From JAJDTQ01 sp963422385 (lineage in GTDB: Bacteria; Desulfobacterota; Binatia; UBA9968; JAJDTQ01): DNA of 64,000 bases. Shown here piece by piece: positions 8,194 through 17,860 of this stretch. The stretch is taken from assembly GCA_963422385.1 (NCBI GenBank), contig OY729432.1:496001-560000 (forward strand). The letters run 5' to 3'. Below the pieces are notes generated by a model. It saw only the letters and a list, made by a program, of their open reading frames with translations, searched no databases and had not been told where the DNA came from. The position numbers were made by a program, and so were the translations under genes. How positions within the stretch are numbered: the stretch's first letter is position 1; each line of letters opens with the position of its first letter.

Positions 8194-10139
8194 GCCCGTG
8201 TTCCCTCCGTGAACCCGGCTTCCGCCGCAAGGTCCACGATATCCTGAAGGGGGCCGTCAAGGGTCTGCAGAGCGAACAGCGCCGCGTATCTCCCACGCAG
8301 CGCCACCAGCGCGTCATGGGTGCCGCGTTCCACGATGCGCCCGTCCTCGATGAAGATGATCTCGTCGGCGTGGCGCAGCGCCCCGAGGCGATGCGAGACG
8401 ATGAGGGTGGCGCAATTCTCCGTATGTTCCTTGAGCGCTTCGCGGATACGCTGCTCGGTACCCGCGTCGATGGCGGCCATGGAGTCGTCGAGCACCAGGA
8501 CCGCCGGCCGCAGCATCGCGGTCCGGGCGATGGCCACGCGCTGCTTCTGCCCACCGGACAACGACACCCCGCGTTCTCCCACCAGGGTCTCGTACCGGTC
8601 CGGCAACTGGTCGACGAACCCGCCGATCTGGGCGGTGGCCGCCGACCCCTGAATGGCGGCGTCATCCGCCCACGGGTCGCCGTAGGCGATGTTGTTCTCG
8701 AGCGACGACGTGAACAGGAACGTGTCCTGCTGGACCACGCGCACGGTCCGGCGAAGGGATTCGAGGGTGACGTCGCGAATGTCCCGGCCGTCCAACGTGA
8801 TGCGTCCGCCGGTAACGTCGTAGTAGCGCGGAAGCAGATGGGCGATGGTGGATTTGCCGCTGCCCGGAGGGCCGACAATCCCGAGGGTCTTGCCCCGTTC
8901 CACCCGGAACGATACCCCGCGCAGGACCGGAGGCGCTCTCTCACCCGCATAGGCAAAGGATACGTCCTCGAACTCGAGGACGCCGTCGGTGACCTCCAGA
9001 GGCATCGTGTCGTCACGGTCGCGAATGGGCGGCTCCAGATCCAGCACCGCGAACAGCCGCGCGCCGCAGGTGGTCGCCCGGGCGAAGGAGTTCACCACCA
9101 TGCCGAGCTGACGCACGGGCTGCTGAAGAATGGTCATGAAGAACAGAAACTCGGTCAGCGTGCCCACGGTCATGTGGCCGTGGATCACCCGCGATCCCCC
9201 GACCCACAGCACCAGACCCATGGCCACGAAGAACGCGAAGTTCATGGAGGTGGCGGAGGAAACCCGCGTGCGGATGCGCCGGCCCGCCAGCGCCAGGGCA
9301 TGATCGGACGCGGCCTGGTACTTGTCCAGCTCGTAGGGCTCCGCGCCGAACGCCCGCACCACCCGGATGCCGGTGAGGTTTTCATCCATGATCCGGCCGA
9401 GCACCGCCAGTCTCTCCTGCAGGGCGAACCACATCTCCCGCAGCCGGAGCCTCACGGTGGTGGAACGCCACGCCACGAACGGCACGAAGCTGAGGCTCAG
9501 CACCCCGAGGAACACGTCCGTGGACAGCAGCACGTAGGCCCCCACCCCGATGAGGACGGCGAACAGGAGCACCCGCAACGGTCCGGTGTTCATGAAGGAT
9601 CGCACCCCTTCCAGATCCAGCATCCCGCGGGTGATGAGCTCCCCTGTATGGACGTGGTCGTGAAAGGAGAAGTTCAGATGCTGCAGCTTGTCGTAGAAGG
9701 ACAGCCGCAGCCGGTACGCCAGGTGGTGCCCCAGCGTTTCGCCGCAATAGTTGTGGGTCAGGGTGAACAGGCCGCGCAGGACCGAGGCGCCCAGCAGCAT
9801 CAACGCGGTTCCGTACAGGGCCTCCCGCGCCTCCTCCGGGGATACCGACGCGCTCCCCAGCAGCAGGACCGCGCCGTCCACGGCATCCCCCAGATACTGG
9901 GGGATCATGAGCTGAAAGACCGCGGCCGCCAGGACCGCGGCCACTGCCAGGACCAGCCGCAGCCGCTGTGTTGCCGCGAGCTTGAAGATCCGCCACAGGA
10001 CCGCCGCGTCGTCGCCGGCATCGGGGTCCTTGTCGATGTTCATGCCGCTATACGTACGCGCGTATACGTATTTCCCGGCCGGCGGGTCGGACCCGTTGCC
10101 GGAAGCCGCATCTTTTCCCAGTGTTCCGATAGTCGCCAT
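8190..10139 (-). CDS. ABC exporter half-transporter, subunit with degenerate catalytic site
   Basis: A 649-residue ABC_membrane plus ATPase protein, first gene of a two-gene operon. Walker A is GPPGSGKST (near residue 427) and the signature is a canonical LSGGQKQR. Walker B reads VLVLDDSMAAID, with Asp where the catalytic Glu normally stands. In heterodimeric exporters such as TM287/288 this substitution marks the degenerate ATP site, whose partner signature is also non-canonical; here the partner has LSLGQ. A sigma-70-like promoter lies upstream at 10205-10233, giving a leader of about 60 bases. An N-terminal soluble stretch of about 50 residues precedes the first helix. Confidence 0.95.
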   Translation of the reverse strand: MATIGTLGKDAASGNGSDPPAGKYVYARTYSGMNIDKDPDAGDDAAVLWRIFKLAATQRLRLVLAVAAVLAAAVFQLMIPQYLGDAVDGAVLLLGSASVSPEEAREALYGTALMLLGASVLRGLFTLTHNYCGETLGHHLAYRLRLSFYDKLQHLNFSFHDHVHTGELITRGMLDLEGVRSFMNTGPLRVLLFAVLIGVGAYVLLSTDVFLGVLSLSFVPFVAWRSTTVRLRLREMWFALQERLAVLGRIMDENLTGIRVVRAFGAEPYELDKYQAASDHALALAGRRIRTRVSSATSMNFAFFVAMGLVLWVGGSRVIHGHMTVGTLTEFLFFMTILQQPVRQLGMVVNSFARATTCGARLFAVLDLEPPIRDRDDTMPLEVTDGVLEFEDVSFAYAGERAPPVLRGVSFRVERGKTLGIVGPPGSGKSTIAHLLPRYYDVTGGRITLDGRDIRDVTLESLRRTVRVVQQDTFLFTSSLENNIAYGDPWADDAAIQGSAATAQIGGFVDQLPDRYETLVGERGVSLSGGQKQRVAIARTAMLRPAVLVLDDSMAAIDAGTEQRIREALKEHTENCATLIVSHRLGALRHADEIIFIEDGRIVERGTHDALVALRGRYAALFALQTLDGPLQDIVDLAAEAGFTEGTRA

Positions 10140-10204
10140 CGATCAGGGTGCAGGCTCCATCTCCACGACTGCGTTGCGCATGTCGGTGCCCGGTAAACCT
10201 ATAC

Positions 10205-10233
10205 TAGATAGTTCCTGACGGGCTCCCGGTCAA
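10205..10233 (-). promoter_or_regulatory. Sigma-70-like promoter for the ABC exporter operon
   Basis: On the minus strand TTGACC (10233-10228) and TATCTA (10210-10205) are separated by exactly 17 bp. Transcription would begin near 10197, about 60 bases before the ATG at 10139. This is a sequence match only. Confidence 0.55.
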
Positions 10234-10309
10234 ATCTTCGGTGGCCCGGCCGGCCGGCGGAGGCCTCCCCCCAACACCTTCCGGACCCGCGGGATGTCGC
10301 CCCGCGTGG

Positions 10310-11125
10310 CTACCAGAACCGGTCCGCCACCATCATCGCCACCGCGAGAACGACCACGCCAACGACAACGGTCTGAAGCCGTCTCGGGTGCATCCGCTTG
10401 CACAGGGTGGCGCCATGGTGGACCCCGGCCAGGGACCCCGCGGACATGAACACCGCGGCGGACAGGTCGACGTCCGTGACGCCCTGACCCCGGCCGATGA
10501 ACGCGTAGAGAGTGGACATCACGGTCATCAGGAGGAGCGCGACCAGGATCGACGTGCCCACGTACCGGGACGTCTCCCGGTAGAAGAGCAGCAGCGAGGG
10601 GATGATCAGGATGCCTCCCCCGATGGACGTCATCCCCATGACCGCGCCCACCACAAAGAGGCACGGGAGCTTCACGACGGCACCCCTTCCGGAAGAGAGG
10701 AAACGGGTGTCCCATCGTTCGTAGTCGAACAGCAGCGCCACCAGCGCGAAGCAGATGGAAGCCATGACCACGTAACTGACCACGTCCTGAAGCGTCTCGA
10801 CCCCGCTCGGGGAGAGAGACACCCGGCTCCATTTCACCGCCAGCGAGCCGACGATGACGCCGGGCACCGAAGCCAGAAAGAAACGGATGCCGACGTCCAG
10901 GTTGACGGTTCCCTGCCGGTAGTGTCGCACGGCGGCCCAGACCTTGGTGAGAACGCCGTAGAGCCCGGCGGTCCCCACCGCCGCGATGGGCTCCAGCTTG
11001 ATCACGAGCAAAAGGAACGGGACCGTCAGGACCCCGCCGCCGATGCCGGTCAGGCCGATCAGAAAGCCCAGTACGAGGCCGGACAGGAGAAAAAGAAGGA
11101 TGTCGGAGAGAATGACGTCGGGCAT
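10310..11125 (-). CDS. TauE/SafE-family sulfite/anion exporter
   Basis: A 271-residue integral membrane protein of the TauE/SafE family (DUF81). The two halves carry the family's repeated glycine-rich motif: GLTGIGGGVLTVPFLLL near the N-terminus and GMTSIGGGILIIPSLLL in the second half. About eight hydrophobic segments are visible. I chose the ATG at 11125 (MPDVILSDILLFLLSG) because the upstream extension is hydrophilic and shows no family character. Members export sulfite, sulfonates or other organic anions; the substrate here is unknown. No obvious partner gene is adjacent. Confidence 0.9.
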   Translation of the reverse strand: MPDVILSDILLFLLSGLVLGFLIGLTGIGGGVLTVPFLLLVIKLEPIAAVGTAGLYGVLTKVWAAVRHYRQGTVNLDVGIRFFLASVPGVIVGSLAVKWSRVSLSPSGVETLQDVVSYVVMASICFALVALLFDYERWDTRFLSSGRGAVVKLPCLFVVGAVMGMTSIGGGILIIPSLLLFYRETSRYVGTSILVALLLMTVMSTLYAFIGRGQGVTDVDLSAAVFMSAGSLAGVHHGATLCKRMHPRRLQTVVVGVVVLAVAMMVADRFW

Positions 11126-11270
11126 GGCGGTTTCTGCCGCGCACCTCGGCGGAACCCACGGACCAGATCGGTATGCATTCGCGTCGTCGGGACAGGAATC
11201 GGGAGGTGAGTCCCCTATCGTCTTATCGTATCTTCCACGATGCTGTCCAGAAGGCCGCAGCATGGTGGTC

Positions 11271-12690
11271 TCACGAACAGGTTTGCAAAGATGCGCAGGA
11301 CTTCTTGTCCGCGCCTGCTGTCATCCGCCCCGACCCAAAAATCGTCCAGAGGGCTCCGCCCCTTGACCCCCGAGGTAAAGAAATCATGAAGCTCCCCGCC
11401 GGAACCACTACCATCACGGGACACTCATCACAGTCCCGAAAAACCTTGCCCGGCTTTAGGGCCGCCTCCTCCCGCTCACGCTCCGCCTCCGCACGCCTCG
11501 CCCGTTCGCGATCTTCTCCCTCTCGACCCATCGCCTGCAACGCCTCCGCCTGCTCCGTAGTCAAATAGCCCGTCTCCGCCAACCCCTTCGCTTTCTGCCA
11601 TGACCGAATCGCCTTCCGCGTCTTCGGACCGAACAGACCATCCGCATAACCCACTGCCAAACCCATCGATCCCAGACCCCGCTGAACCGGAACCCTCGCG
11701 GTTCGCTCCAGACCAAGAGCGCTTTCCGCCGCCGCGTGGTCCGTAGACGGAAGTGGAGGTGGAACGACCTTCTCCCTGTCTTTCCCCCTGCCAAGAGTCG
11801 AACGAGGCGGAAAACATCCCTCCACCGCCGACGCCAGCACTGCACCCGGCGCGCCGCTCAGGCTCGCATTCCGGATCCGCCGATGCACGCGCCGCCCGCG
11901 TCATGTGGTGGTCCAGATACGCCTTCGCCTCCCCTGCCGTTACCTTCCCGTCCTTGTCCCCGTCCGACTTGCCGTAAAGCGCATCCAGCAGATGGTGCGT
12001 GAAAAGTCCGTGCCACGCCGCTATCTGCTTCCCTGTAGCCGCAGTCAAGGACGTCAGCTTCTCCGGTAATCCCTCCGGCAACGCCGGCGGCACATACACC
12101 GGACTCGCCGCCCCGATCAGACCCCCCTCGTGGCTGCCCCCGGAAAAACACGCGTCCAGATACACCCGAACCGTTCTCGCCTCCAACAGCTTGCCCATAT
12201 TCCTGTATAAGAGATCGATCGGATAACCGTCATCCTCCGCCGCCTTCGGATCGCCATCCACCGGAAGCAGATACCCCCGCTTGTCCTTCTCCCCAGGAAC
12301 CCCGTGTCCCGAATAGAACACCACCACGTCCGACCCTCCCTCCGGGTCCAGGTAGCTCCACAGATCGCTGCGCGGATCACTCCGCGTGCCAAAGGCGTCG
12401 TACAGCTTCCGCCGGGTCGCGTCCCGCAGGTCGATGACGTTCTCGGGATCGAAGCCGAGAACATCCACCACGTAGCTGCGGAATGCGGCCGCGTCTCGGT
12501 GGGCAAAGGCCACGTCGGGCACGTCCCGATGCTCGTAATCCCGGTTCCCCACGATCACCGCCACGCCCTTCGGGTTCCGCACCTCCGCCAGGGCCGCGGA
12601 CCCGATGAACGGACCCCACGGCACAGTGGCCAGCGCGGCGCAGAAACCACAGGTCAGGGCAAAGCGTTGCAGCAGAAGTCGGGTCCCCAT
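11271..12690 (-). pseudogene. Caspase-like peptidase with peptidoglycan-binding and truncated FGE/SUMF1 parts, frameshifted
   Basis: ATG at 12690 starts a secreted protein with a signal-like N-terminus (about 1-36), then a peptidase C14/caspase p20-like domain. The catalytic dyad is visible as His in FYSGHGVPG and Cys in YLDACFSGG. An EF-hand-like loop (DGDKDGKVTAGE) follows. After residues reading YLDHHMTRAAR the frame becomes glycine/serine-rich nonsense. A one-base shift near 11889 restores a frame with a PG_binding_1 domain (YADGLFGPKTRKAIRSWQKAKG), a charged coiled coil, and the start of a formylglycine-generating-enzyme-like domain (DECPVMVVVPAGSFM). That domain breaks off near 11400. 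The order matches a known bacterial caspase family, so I read it as one gene with a frameshift and a 3' truncation. Confidence 0.75.
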
Positions 12691-13044
12691 TCATCCTCTC
12701 CGTGACGGGATTTCAGCGCTCGATAACCTCCTACCGCCCGCCGGATCCTTTCAAGCCCATGGGCCGTCCTGCCGCAGCCAGGCTTGGCTTCTTGCTTACA
12801 CCCACGAGGAGCGGATGGTATGATCCACGAGATCGAAACCGCGCCGGTTCTTCCATTCACGGAGTCGAACGCGGCCTTCCGGCCGGGTGTCCCCGAACCT
12901 TCGCGGAGACCGACGCGGAGACGATGATACGGATCATTCGCATGCCCGAGATCCTGTCCATCCGACCCGACCGGAAGGTGAGCATCCCCAAGCCACCGGG
13001 AGGCCGGTCGCGCAACGAACACGGTGAAGCTGCTGGCTGACGTG
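12691..13044. other. Intergenic gap with no recognised feature
   Basis: The gap between the divergent caspase-like gene and the LLM oxidoreductase gene presumably contains both promoters. I found no convincing sigma-70 pair with proper spacing, no RNA gene and no conserved protein. Open frames here are short and lack family character. Confidence 0.4.
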
Positions 13045-14052
13045 ATGGATTACGGCGTATTCGATCATCTGGACCGCGGCGACCTGCCGTTGAAGGATCT
13101 CTACGAGGCCCGCCTGACGCTCATCGAGGCCTACGAGCGGGAGGGTTTCTACGCCTACCACTTGGCGGAGCACCACTCGACGCCCCTGGGCATGGCGCCG
13201 TCCCCCAGCGTATTCCTGTCCGCCGTCGCTCAGCGGACCCGGCGGCTTCGCTTCGGGCCTCTCGTGTACGCCCTTCCGCTCTACCACCCGCTACGGCTCA
13301 TCGAAGAGATCTGCATGCTCGATCAGATGAGCGGGGGGCGACTGGACATCGGTTTCGGGCGCGGCTCCTCGCCCATCGAGCTGGCGGTCTACGGGCAGAA
13401 TCCTGCCGAGGCGCAACGCATCTATGCGGAGGGCCTCGACCTCGTTCTGCAAGGACTGAGCCAAAAGACGCTCAACTTCGCGGGCGAGTTCTTCACCTTC
13501 GAAGACGTGCCGATGGAGCTGGAGCCGTTGCAGAAACCTCACCCTCCGCTCTGGTACGGCGTCCACTCGCCGGAAAGCGCCGAGCGGGCCGCCCGCCGGG
13601 GGCTCCACATCGTGAGCCTGGATCCGGCGGTTCCCACGCGCGGCTTCACCGACCGGTTCCGGGAGGTCTGGAGGGAGGTTCACGAAGACGGTGGGGCGAC
13701 TCCGCCCAAGATCGGCCTCGGCCGATTCGTGGTGGTGGCCGACGACGACGCCGAAGCGCTTCGCATCGCCCGGCGGGCCTATCCCGTCTGGCACCGGAGC
13801 TTCAACCACCTGTTCCGGCTCAGGGGAAGCTCGCCGACGCATCAGCGTCCCCCGGACTTCGACGGCGTCATCGCCTCCGGTCAGGGGATCGCCGGCAGTC
13901 CGGGCACGGTCCGGACGTTCCTGCAGTCACAGATCGAAACCGCCGGCGCCAACTATCTCATCGGCCAGTTCGCCTTCGGCGATATCTCTCTCGACGAGGC
14001 CCTGCGATCGGTGGATCTCTTCTCCGAAATCGTGATGCCCGCCTTGCGCTAA
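13045..14052 (+). CDS. LLM-class flavin-dependent oxidoreductase (luciferase-like)
   Basis: A 335-residue bacterial-luciferase-like monooxygenase using F420 or FMN. The start reads MDYGVFDHLDRG, which matches the usual beginning of the family. A GTG seven codons upstream (13024) is possible but adds nothing conserved. Family signatures include EGFYAYHLAEHHS, the strand region RLRFGPLVYALPLYHPLRL and the DIGFGRGSSPIEL loop. The C-terminus has the typical GSPGTVRTFL segment. It stands alone between the divergent caspase-like gene and convergent radA, so its pathway is unknown. Confidence 0.88.
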   Translation: MDYGVFDHLDRGDLPLKDLYEARLTLIEAYEREGFYAYHLAEHHSTPLGMAPSPSVFLSAVAQRTRRLRFGPLVYALPLYHPLRLIEEICMLDQMSGGRLDIGFGRGSSPIELAVYGQNPAEAQRIYAEGLDLVLQGLSQKTLNFAGEFFTFEDVPMELEPLQKPHPPLWYGVHSPESAERAARRGLHIVSLDPAVPTRGFTDRFREVWREVHEDGGATPPKIGLGRFVVVADDDAEALRIARRAYPVWHRSFNHLFRLRGSSPTHQRPPDFDGVIASGQGIAGSPGTVRTFLQSQIETAGANYLIGQFAFGDISLDEALRSVDLFSEIVMPALR

Positions 14053-14138
14053 CCGGGTCCGCTGCGGATGGAGTGCGAAGGCACCGGGGTGGAGCGTCCC
14101 GTAACAACCAGTTCAAGAACCGACCCCATTCTCGGCAG

Positions 14139-15509
14139 CTACTCAACTTGAAAGAGGATTTCCCAACATTCCTCCAAAGATCTCACTCCCACCAGCTCGG
14201 GGTGCTCGACGTGCGTGAGCTGCTTGAGGTTGCCTTGGGGCAGGACACATTTGCGGAATCCCAGCTTGCCCGCCTCGGCCACCCGTGCCTCCGCCCGGGT
14301 CACCGTGCGGATTTCTCCCGCCAGACCCACTTCGCCGACGAAGATCATGTACGGGTCCACCGGCCGGTCCTGAGCACTGGAGGCCACCCCCACCGCGATC
14401 CCCAGGTCAATCGCGGGTTCGGATACGCTGACGCCGCCGGCTACGTTGATGAACACGTCCTTGTCGAAAAAATTCATGCCCTTCCGCTTTTCCAGGATGG
14501 CCAGGATCAGGGCAAGGCGGTTGGTGTCGACGCCGATACAGGTACGCCTGGGCAGGGTAAGAAAGGACCGGGTCACCAGCGACTGGATCTCCACCAGGAT
14601 CGGACGGGTTCCCTCCATGCTCGGGACCACCACCGAGCCCGACCCTCCCAAGGGGCGTTCGGAAAGGAAGATCCGTGAGGGGTTGGGCACTTCCCGGAGG
14701 CCGGCTTCCTGCATCTCGAACACGCCGATCTCGTTGGTGGAGCCGAAGCGGTTCTTGACGGCCCGCAGGATGCGGAAACTGTGGCCCCCCTCGCCCTCGA
14801 AGTAGAGCACCGTGTCCACCATGTGCTCCAGGACCCGCGGGCCGGCGATGGCGCCGTCCTTGGTCACGTGACCCACGAGAAAGGTGCCGACGCCACTCTT
14901 CTTGGCCATGGCGATCAGCGCGCTCGAACACTCCCGGACCTGTCCGATGCTCCCCGGAGCGGAAGGGATGGCGGACGTGTGGACCGTCTGTATGGAATCC
15001 ACCACCAGCACCGCGGGCTTGACGGCCTTGACCTGTTCCAGGATGCGCTCCAGCGACGTCTCGCTCAGCACCAGCAGGTTCGAAGACGCCAGGGAGACGC
15101 GACGGCCCCGCATCTTGACCTGTTGCTCCGACTCCTCGCCGGAGACGTAGAGGCAGGGCGGTCCGTCATGGCTCAGGGCCGCCACCGCCTGGAGCAGCAG
15201 CGTCGACTTGCCGATGCCCGGGTCGCCGCCGATGAGCACCGCGGAACCGTCCACCAGGCCGCCCCCCAGGACCCGGTCGAACTCTTCGATGCCCGAACGC
15301 AGGCGGCTGTCCGTGTCCGTGGTGACGGCGTGAATGGGCGAAGGCGCCCGCGCGGGGCCGGCGTCCCCGTCCCCCCGCGGGTTCGACTGGACCGTGATCG
15401 CTTCCTCCACCAGCGAGTTCCACCGGCTGCAGTCCGGGCACCGGCCCAGCCACTTGGGCGACTGAAAGCCGCAGTTCTGACACTCGTAGACGACCCTGGC
15501 TCGTGCCAT
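14139..15509 (-). CDS. radA: DNA repair protein RadA
   Basis: A 456-residue RadA/Sms, the RecA-like helicase that promotes branch migration in recombination. The N-terminal Cys4 zinc finger is visible (CQNCG then CPDCSRW). Walker A reads GGDPGIGKST near residue 95. The RadA hallmark KNRFGSTNEIGVF is present, followed by a C-terminal Lon-protease-like domain (SVSEPAIDLGIAVGVASS). Length is normal for the family. It is divergent from dinB with about 116 bp between starts, so two DNA-damage-related genes share one regulatory region. I saw no clear LexA box there. Confidence 0.97.
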   Translation of the reverse strand: MARARVVYECQNCGFQSPKWLGRCPDCSRWNSLVEEAITVQSNPRGDGDAGPARAPSPIHAVTTDTDSRLRSGIEEFDRVLGGGLVDGSAVLIGGDPGIGKSTLLLQAVAALSHDGPPCLYVSGEESEQQVKMRGRRVSLASSNLLVLSETSLERILEQVKAVKPAVLVVDSIQTVHTSAIPSAPGSIGQVRECSSALIAMAKKSGVGTFLVGHVTKDGAIAGPRVLEHMVDTVLYFEGEGGHSFRILRAVKNRFGSTNEIGVFEMQEAGLREVPNPSRIFLSERPLGGSGSVVVPSMEGTRPILVEIQSLVTRSFLTLPRRTCIGVDTNRLALILAILEKRKGMNFFDKDVFINVAGGVSVSEPAIDLGIAVGVASSAQDRPVDPYMIFVGEVGLAGEIRTVTRAEARVAEAGKLGFRKCVLPQGNLKQLTHVEHPELVGVRSLEECWEILFQVE

Positions 15510-15625
15510 GCCTCACCCCCTGTTCATCATAGGGTGGCAGCAAAAGGAATGCCACTGTCGCTCCGTCCCGCCCCACCCGAAGAGGCTGATGGACTCCCCG
15601 GCATCATGACTGTTAACATGGCCCC

Positions 15626-16744
15626 GTGCCCTTCTACCTGCACATCGACATGGACTCCTTCTACGTGTCCGTGGAGCGCGTCCTCGACCCTTCCCTAGCA
15701 GGCAAGCCCGTGATGGTAGGCGGCGCCGGCCGCGGCGTGGTCACCTCCGCGTCCTACGAAGCCCGTCAATACGGGGTCCGGTCGGCCATGCCGGGATTCC
15801 AGGCGCGAAGGCTCTGCCCCGACGGGATCTTCGTTCCCGGCCGGCGCGGGGTCTACAGCGAATTCTCCCGGAAGGTGTTCGACCTGCTTCGCTCCTTCTC
15901 GCCGGACGTCCGGGCTTTTTCCATCGATGAGGGGCTGGTCAACCTGACGGGCACGGAACGGCTGATGGGCCATCCCGTCCGCACGGCCCACGAGATCATC
16001 GGCCGCATCGGGAGCGAGCTGGGGCTGCCGTCGTCCGGCGGCGTGGCCACCCACCCGACCCTGGCCAAGATCGCCGCCACCGCGGTCAAGCCCCGGGGCC
16101 TGCTCTACGTGCCGCCCGGGTCGGAAGAGCGTTTTCTTGGGCCCCTCGATGTCTCGGTCATCCCCGGCATCGGCCCCAAGACGCACCGCGGGCTGGTGGA
16201 CCGCGGCATCGCCACGGTCGCACAGCTCCTCGCTCATCCCCGGCTGGGGCGACGCTACCTGAACCTGGACCGCCAGGCGGAGAGCGGACGCGCTCACGAG
16301 CATTCGGTCGGGAGCGAGACCACGCTCGCGCAACCGCTCACGGATCCGGCGGCCATGGAGCGGGTGCTGGGCGGGCTCGTGGAGGACGTGGCCGCCAGAC
16401 TGCGCCGCCGGAAGGGCCGGACCCGGCGCGTCACCGTCAAGATCCGCTATTCCGACTTCAAGACCATCACCCGATCGCGCACCTTGAAAGCACCCACGTG
16501 CTTCGATGTGGACATCTTCAAGGTCGCGCGGGAATTACTCTCGAGGAACCTGGCGCGTGACACGCCGGTGCGCCTCCTGGGAGTCAGCACCAGCGGCATC
16601 ACCACGGAGGGGCGGCAGGACTCCATTTTCGACTATCGCGAGCGGGCGTCCATGGACGAACTCTACAAGGGCATCGACCGGCTGCGGCACAAGTACGGCG
16701 AGGGCGCCGTCACGCTGGGCGCCGGAAAGAACCGTTCGCACTGA
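15626..16744 (+). CDS. dinB: DNA polymerase IV (Y-family, DinB)
   Basis: A 372-residue Y-family translesion polymerase. The start codon is GTG at 15626; nearby ATGs are in other frames. The palm residues are visible in LHIDMDSFYVSVE and in AFSIDEG, where the second metal-binding acidic pair sits. The usual SIDEAFLD reads SIDEGLVNLTG, a mild deviation. Helix-hairpin-helix (VIPGIGPKTHRGLVDRGI) and little-finger domains follow. The next gene, hemE, begins 19 bp after the stop. Confidence 0.95.
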   Translation: MPFYLHIDMDSFYVSVERVLDPSLAGKPVMVGGAGRGVVTSASYEARQYGVRSAMPGFQARRLCPDGIFVPGRRGVYSEFSRKVFDLLRSFSPDVRAFSIDEGLVNLTGTERLMGHPVRTAHEIIGRIGSELGLPSSGGVATHPTLAKIAATAVKPRGLLYVPPGSEERFLGPLDVSVIPGIGPKTHRGLVDRGIATVAQLLAHPRLGRRYLNLDRQAESGRAHEHSVGSETTLAQPLTDPAAMERVLGGLVEDVAARLRRRKGRTRRVTVKIRYSDFKTITRSRTLKAPTCFDVDIFKVARELLSRNLARDTPVRLLGVSTSGITTEGRQDSIFDYRERASMDELYKGIDRLRHKYGEGAVTLGAGKNRSH

Positions 16745-16763
16745 GCATGTCGTGGACCCCGCG

Positions 16764-17798
16764 ATGACCGACACCGCTACAGAGCACCCGTTTCTCATCG
16801 CCTGCCGCCGCGGCAGGACCCCCTACACGCCGGTGTGGCTCATGCGCCAGGCCGGGCGCTACATGAAGCACTACCGCGACGTGAGGGCCAGGGTCGGCTT
16901 TCTCGAGCTGTGCAAGACCCCGGATCTGGTGGCGGAGGTTACGGTGACACCCGTGGAGCGCCTCAACGTGGACGCCGCCATTATCTTTGCCGACATCCTG
17001 CTGCTGCTGGAGCCCATGGGGGTGGGCCTCGAGTACGCCGGCGGCGGGCCGGTGATTCAGCGGCCGGTCAGGACCGGCGGAGACGTCGACGGGCTGCGCG
17101 ATCCGGCGCCGGAAGACTCCCTGTCGTACGTGTACGCGGCGGTCCGCAGCACCCGCGCGGCGCTGGCCGGACGGGTGCCGCTGATCGGTTTCTGCGGCGC
17201 CCCCTTCACGCTGGCGTCCTACATGATCGAAGGCGGCGCCTCGCGGAACTACATTCACACCAAGCGACTGTTTCACACCGACCCCGGCGCCTGGAGCGCG
17301 CTCATGGAACGGCTGGTGGCGTCCACCGTTTCCTATGTCAACGCGCAGATCGACGCCGGCATCGACGCCCTCCAGATCTTCGATAGCTGGGTGGGCTGCC
17401 TGGCGCCCGACGACTACCGCGAATACGTCCTGCCGCACATGATCCGTCTGATGGCAGGGGTGACACCCGGCGTCCCGGTCATCCACTTCGGCACCGGCAC
17501 CTGCGGCCTGCTGGAGCTGATGCGGGAGGCGGGCAGCGACGTGCTGGGCGTGGACTGGCGCGTGGACCTGGACCAGGCGTGGAGTCGGGTGGGCCATGAC
17601 GTGGCCATCCAGGGCAATCTCGACCCCGTAGCCCTTTTCGCGCCGCCCGCCGAGATCCGCCGGCGGGTCCGGGACATCCTCCGCCGCGCCCAAGGCCGCC
17701 CGGGCCACATCTTCAACCTCGGCCACGGCATTCTCCCGGAAACGCCCGTGGACCACGTCAGAGCCATGGTGGACGCGGTGCACGATCTGAGCTCATAG
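16764..17798 (+). CDS. hemE: Uroporphyrinogen decarboxylase
   Basis: A 344-residue cytosolic enzyme that decarboxylates the four acetate side chains of uroporphyrinogen III to give coproporphyrinogen III. The N-terminal signature reads TPVWLMRQAGRYMKHYR and the catalytic Asp lies in AAIIFADILL. The second family signature (GFCGAPFTLASYMIEGG) and the C-terminal NLGHGILPETP are present. I chose ATG 16764 because upstream codons in this frame overlap dinB. Spacing to dinB (19 bp) and to hemG (62 bp) suggests one transcript, so heme genes are joined to a translesion polymerase gene. Confidence 0.97.
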   Translation: MTDTATEHPFLIACRRGRTPYTPVWLMRQAGRYMKHYRDVRARVGFLELCKTPDLVAEVTVTPVERLNVDAAIIFADILLLLEPMGVGLEYAGGGPVIQRPVRTGGDVDGLRDPAPEDSLSYVYAAVRSTRAALAGRVPLIGFCGAPFTLASYMIEGGASRNYIHTKRLFHTDPGAWSALMERLVASTVSYVNAQIDAGIDALQIFDSWVGCLAPDDYREYVLPHMIRLMAGVTPGVPVIHFGTGTCGLLELMREAGSDVLGVDWRVDLDQAWSRVGHDVAIQGNLDPVALFAPPAEIRRRVRDILRRAQGRPGHIFNLGHGILPETPVDHVRAMVDAVHDLSS

Positions 17799-17860
17799 GG
17801 CACAAACTTCAGGCAAATCGGTCGGCTTCACCAAACGCAACCGGTCCAAGGTGTGACCCC

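Noticed and set aside
8316..10196. A 626-codon open frame on the plus strand, opposite the ABC exporter subunit
   Set aside because: It is a shadow of GC-rich codons in the real gene, rich in His, Gln, Arg and Gly, and has no domain.
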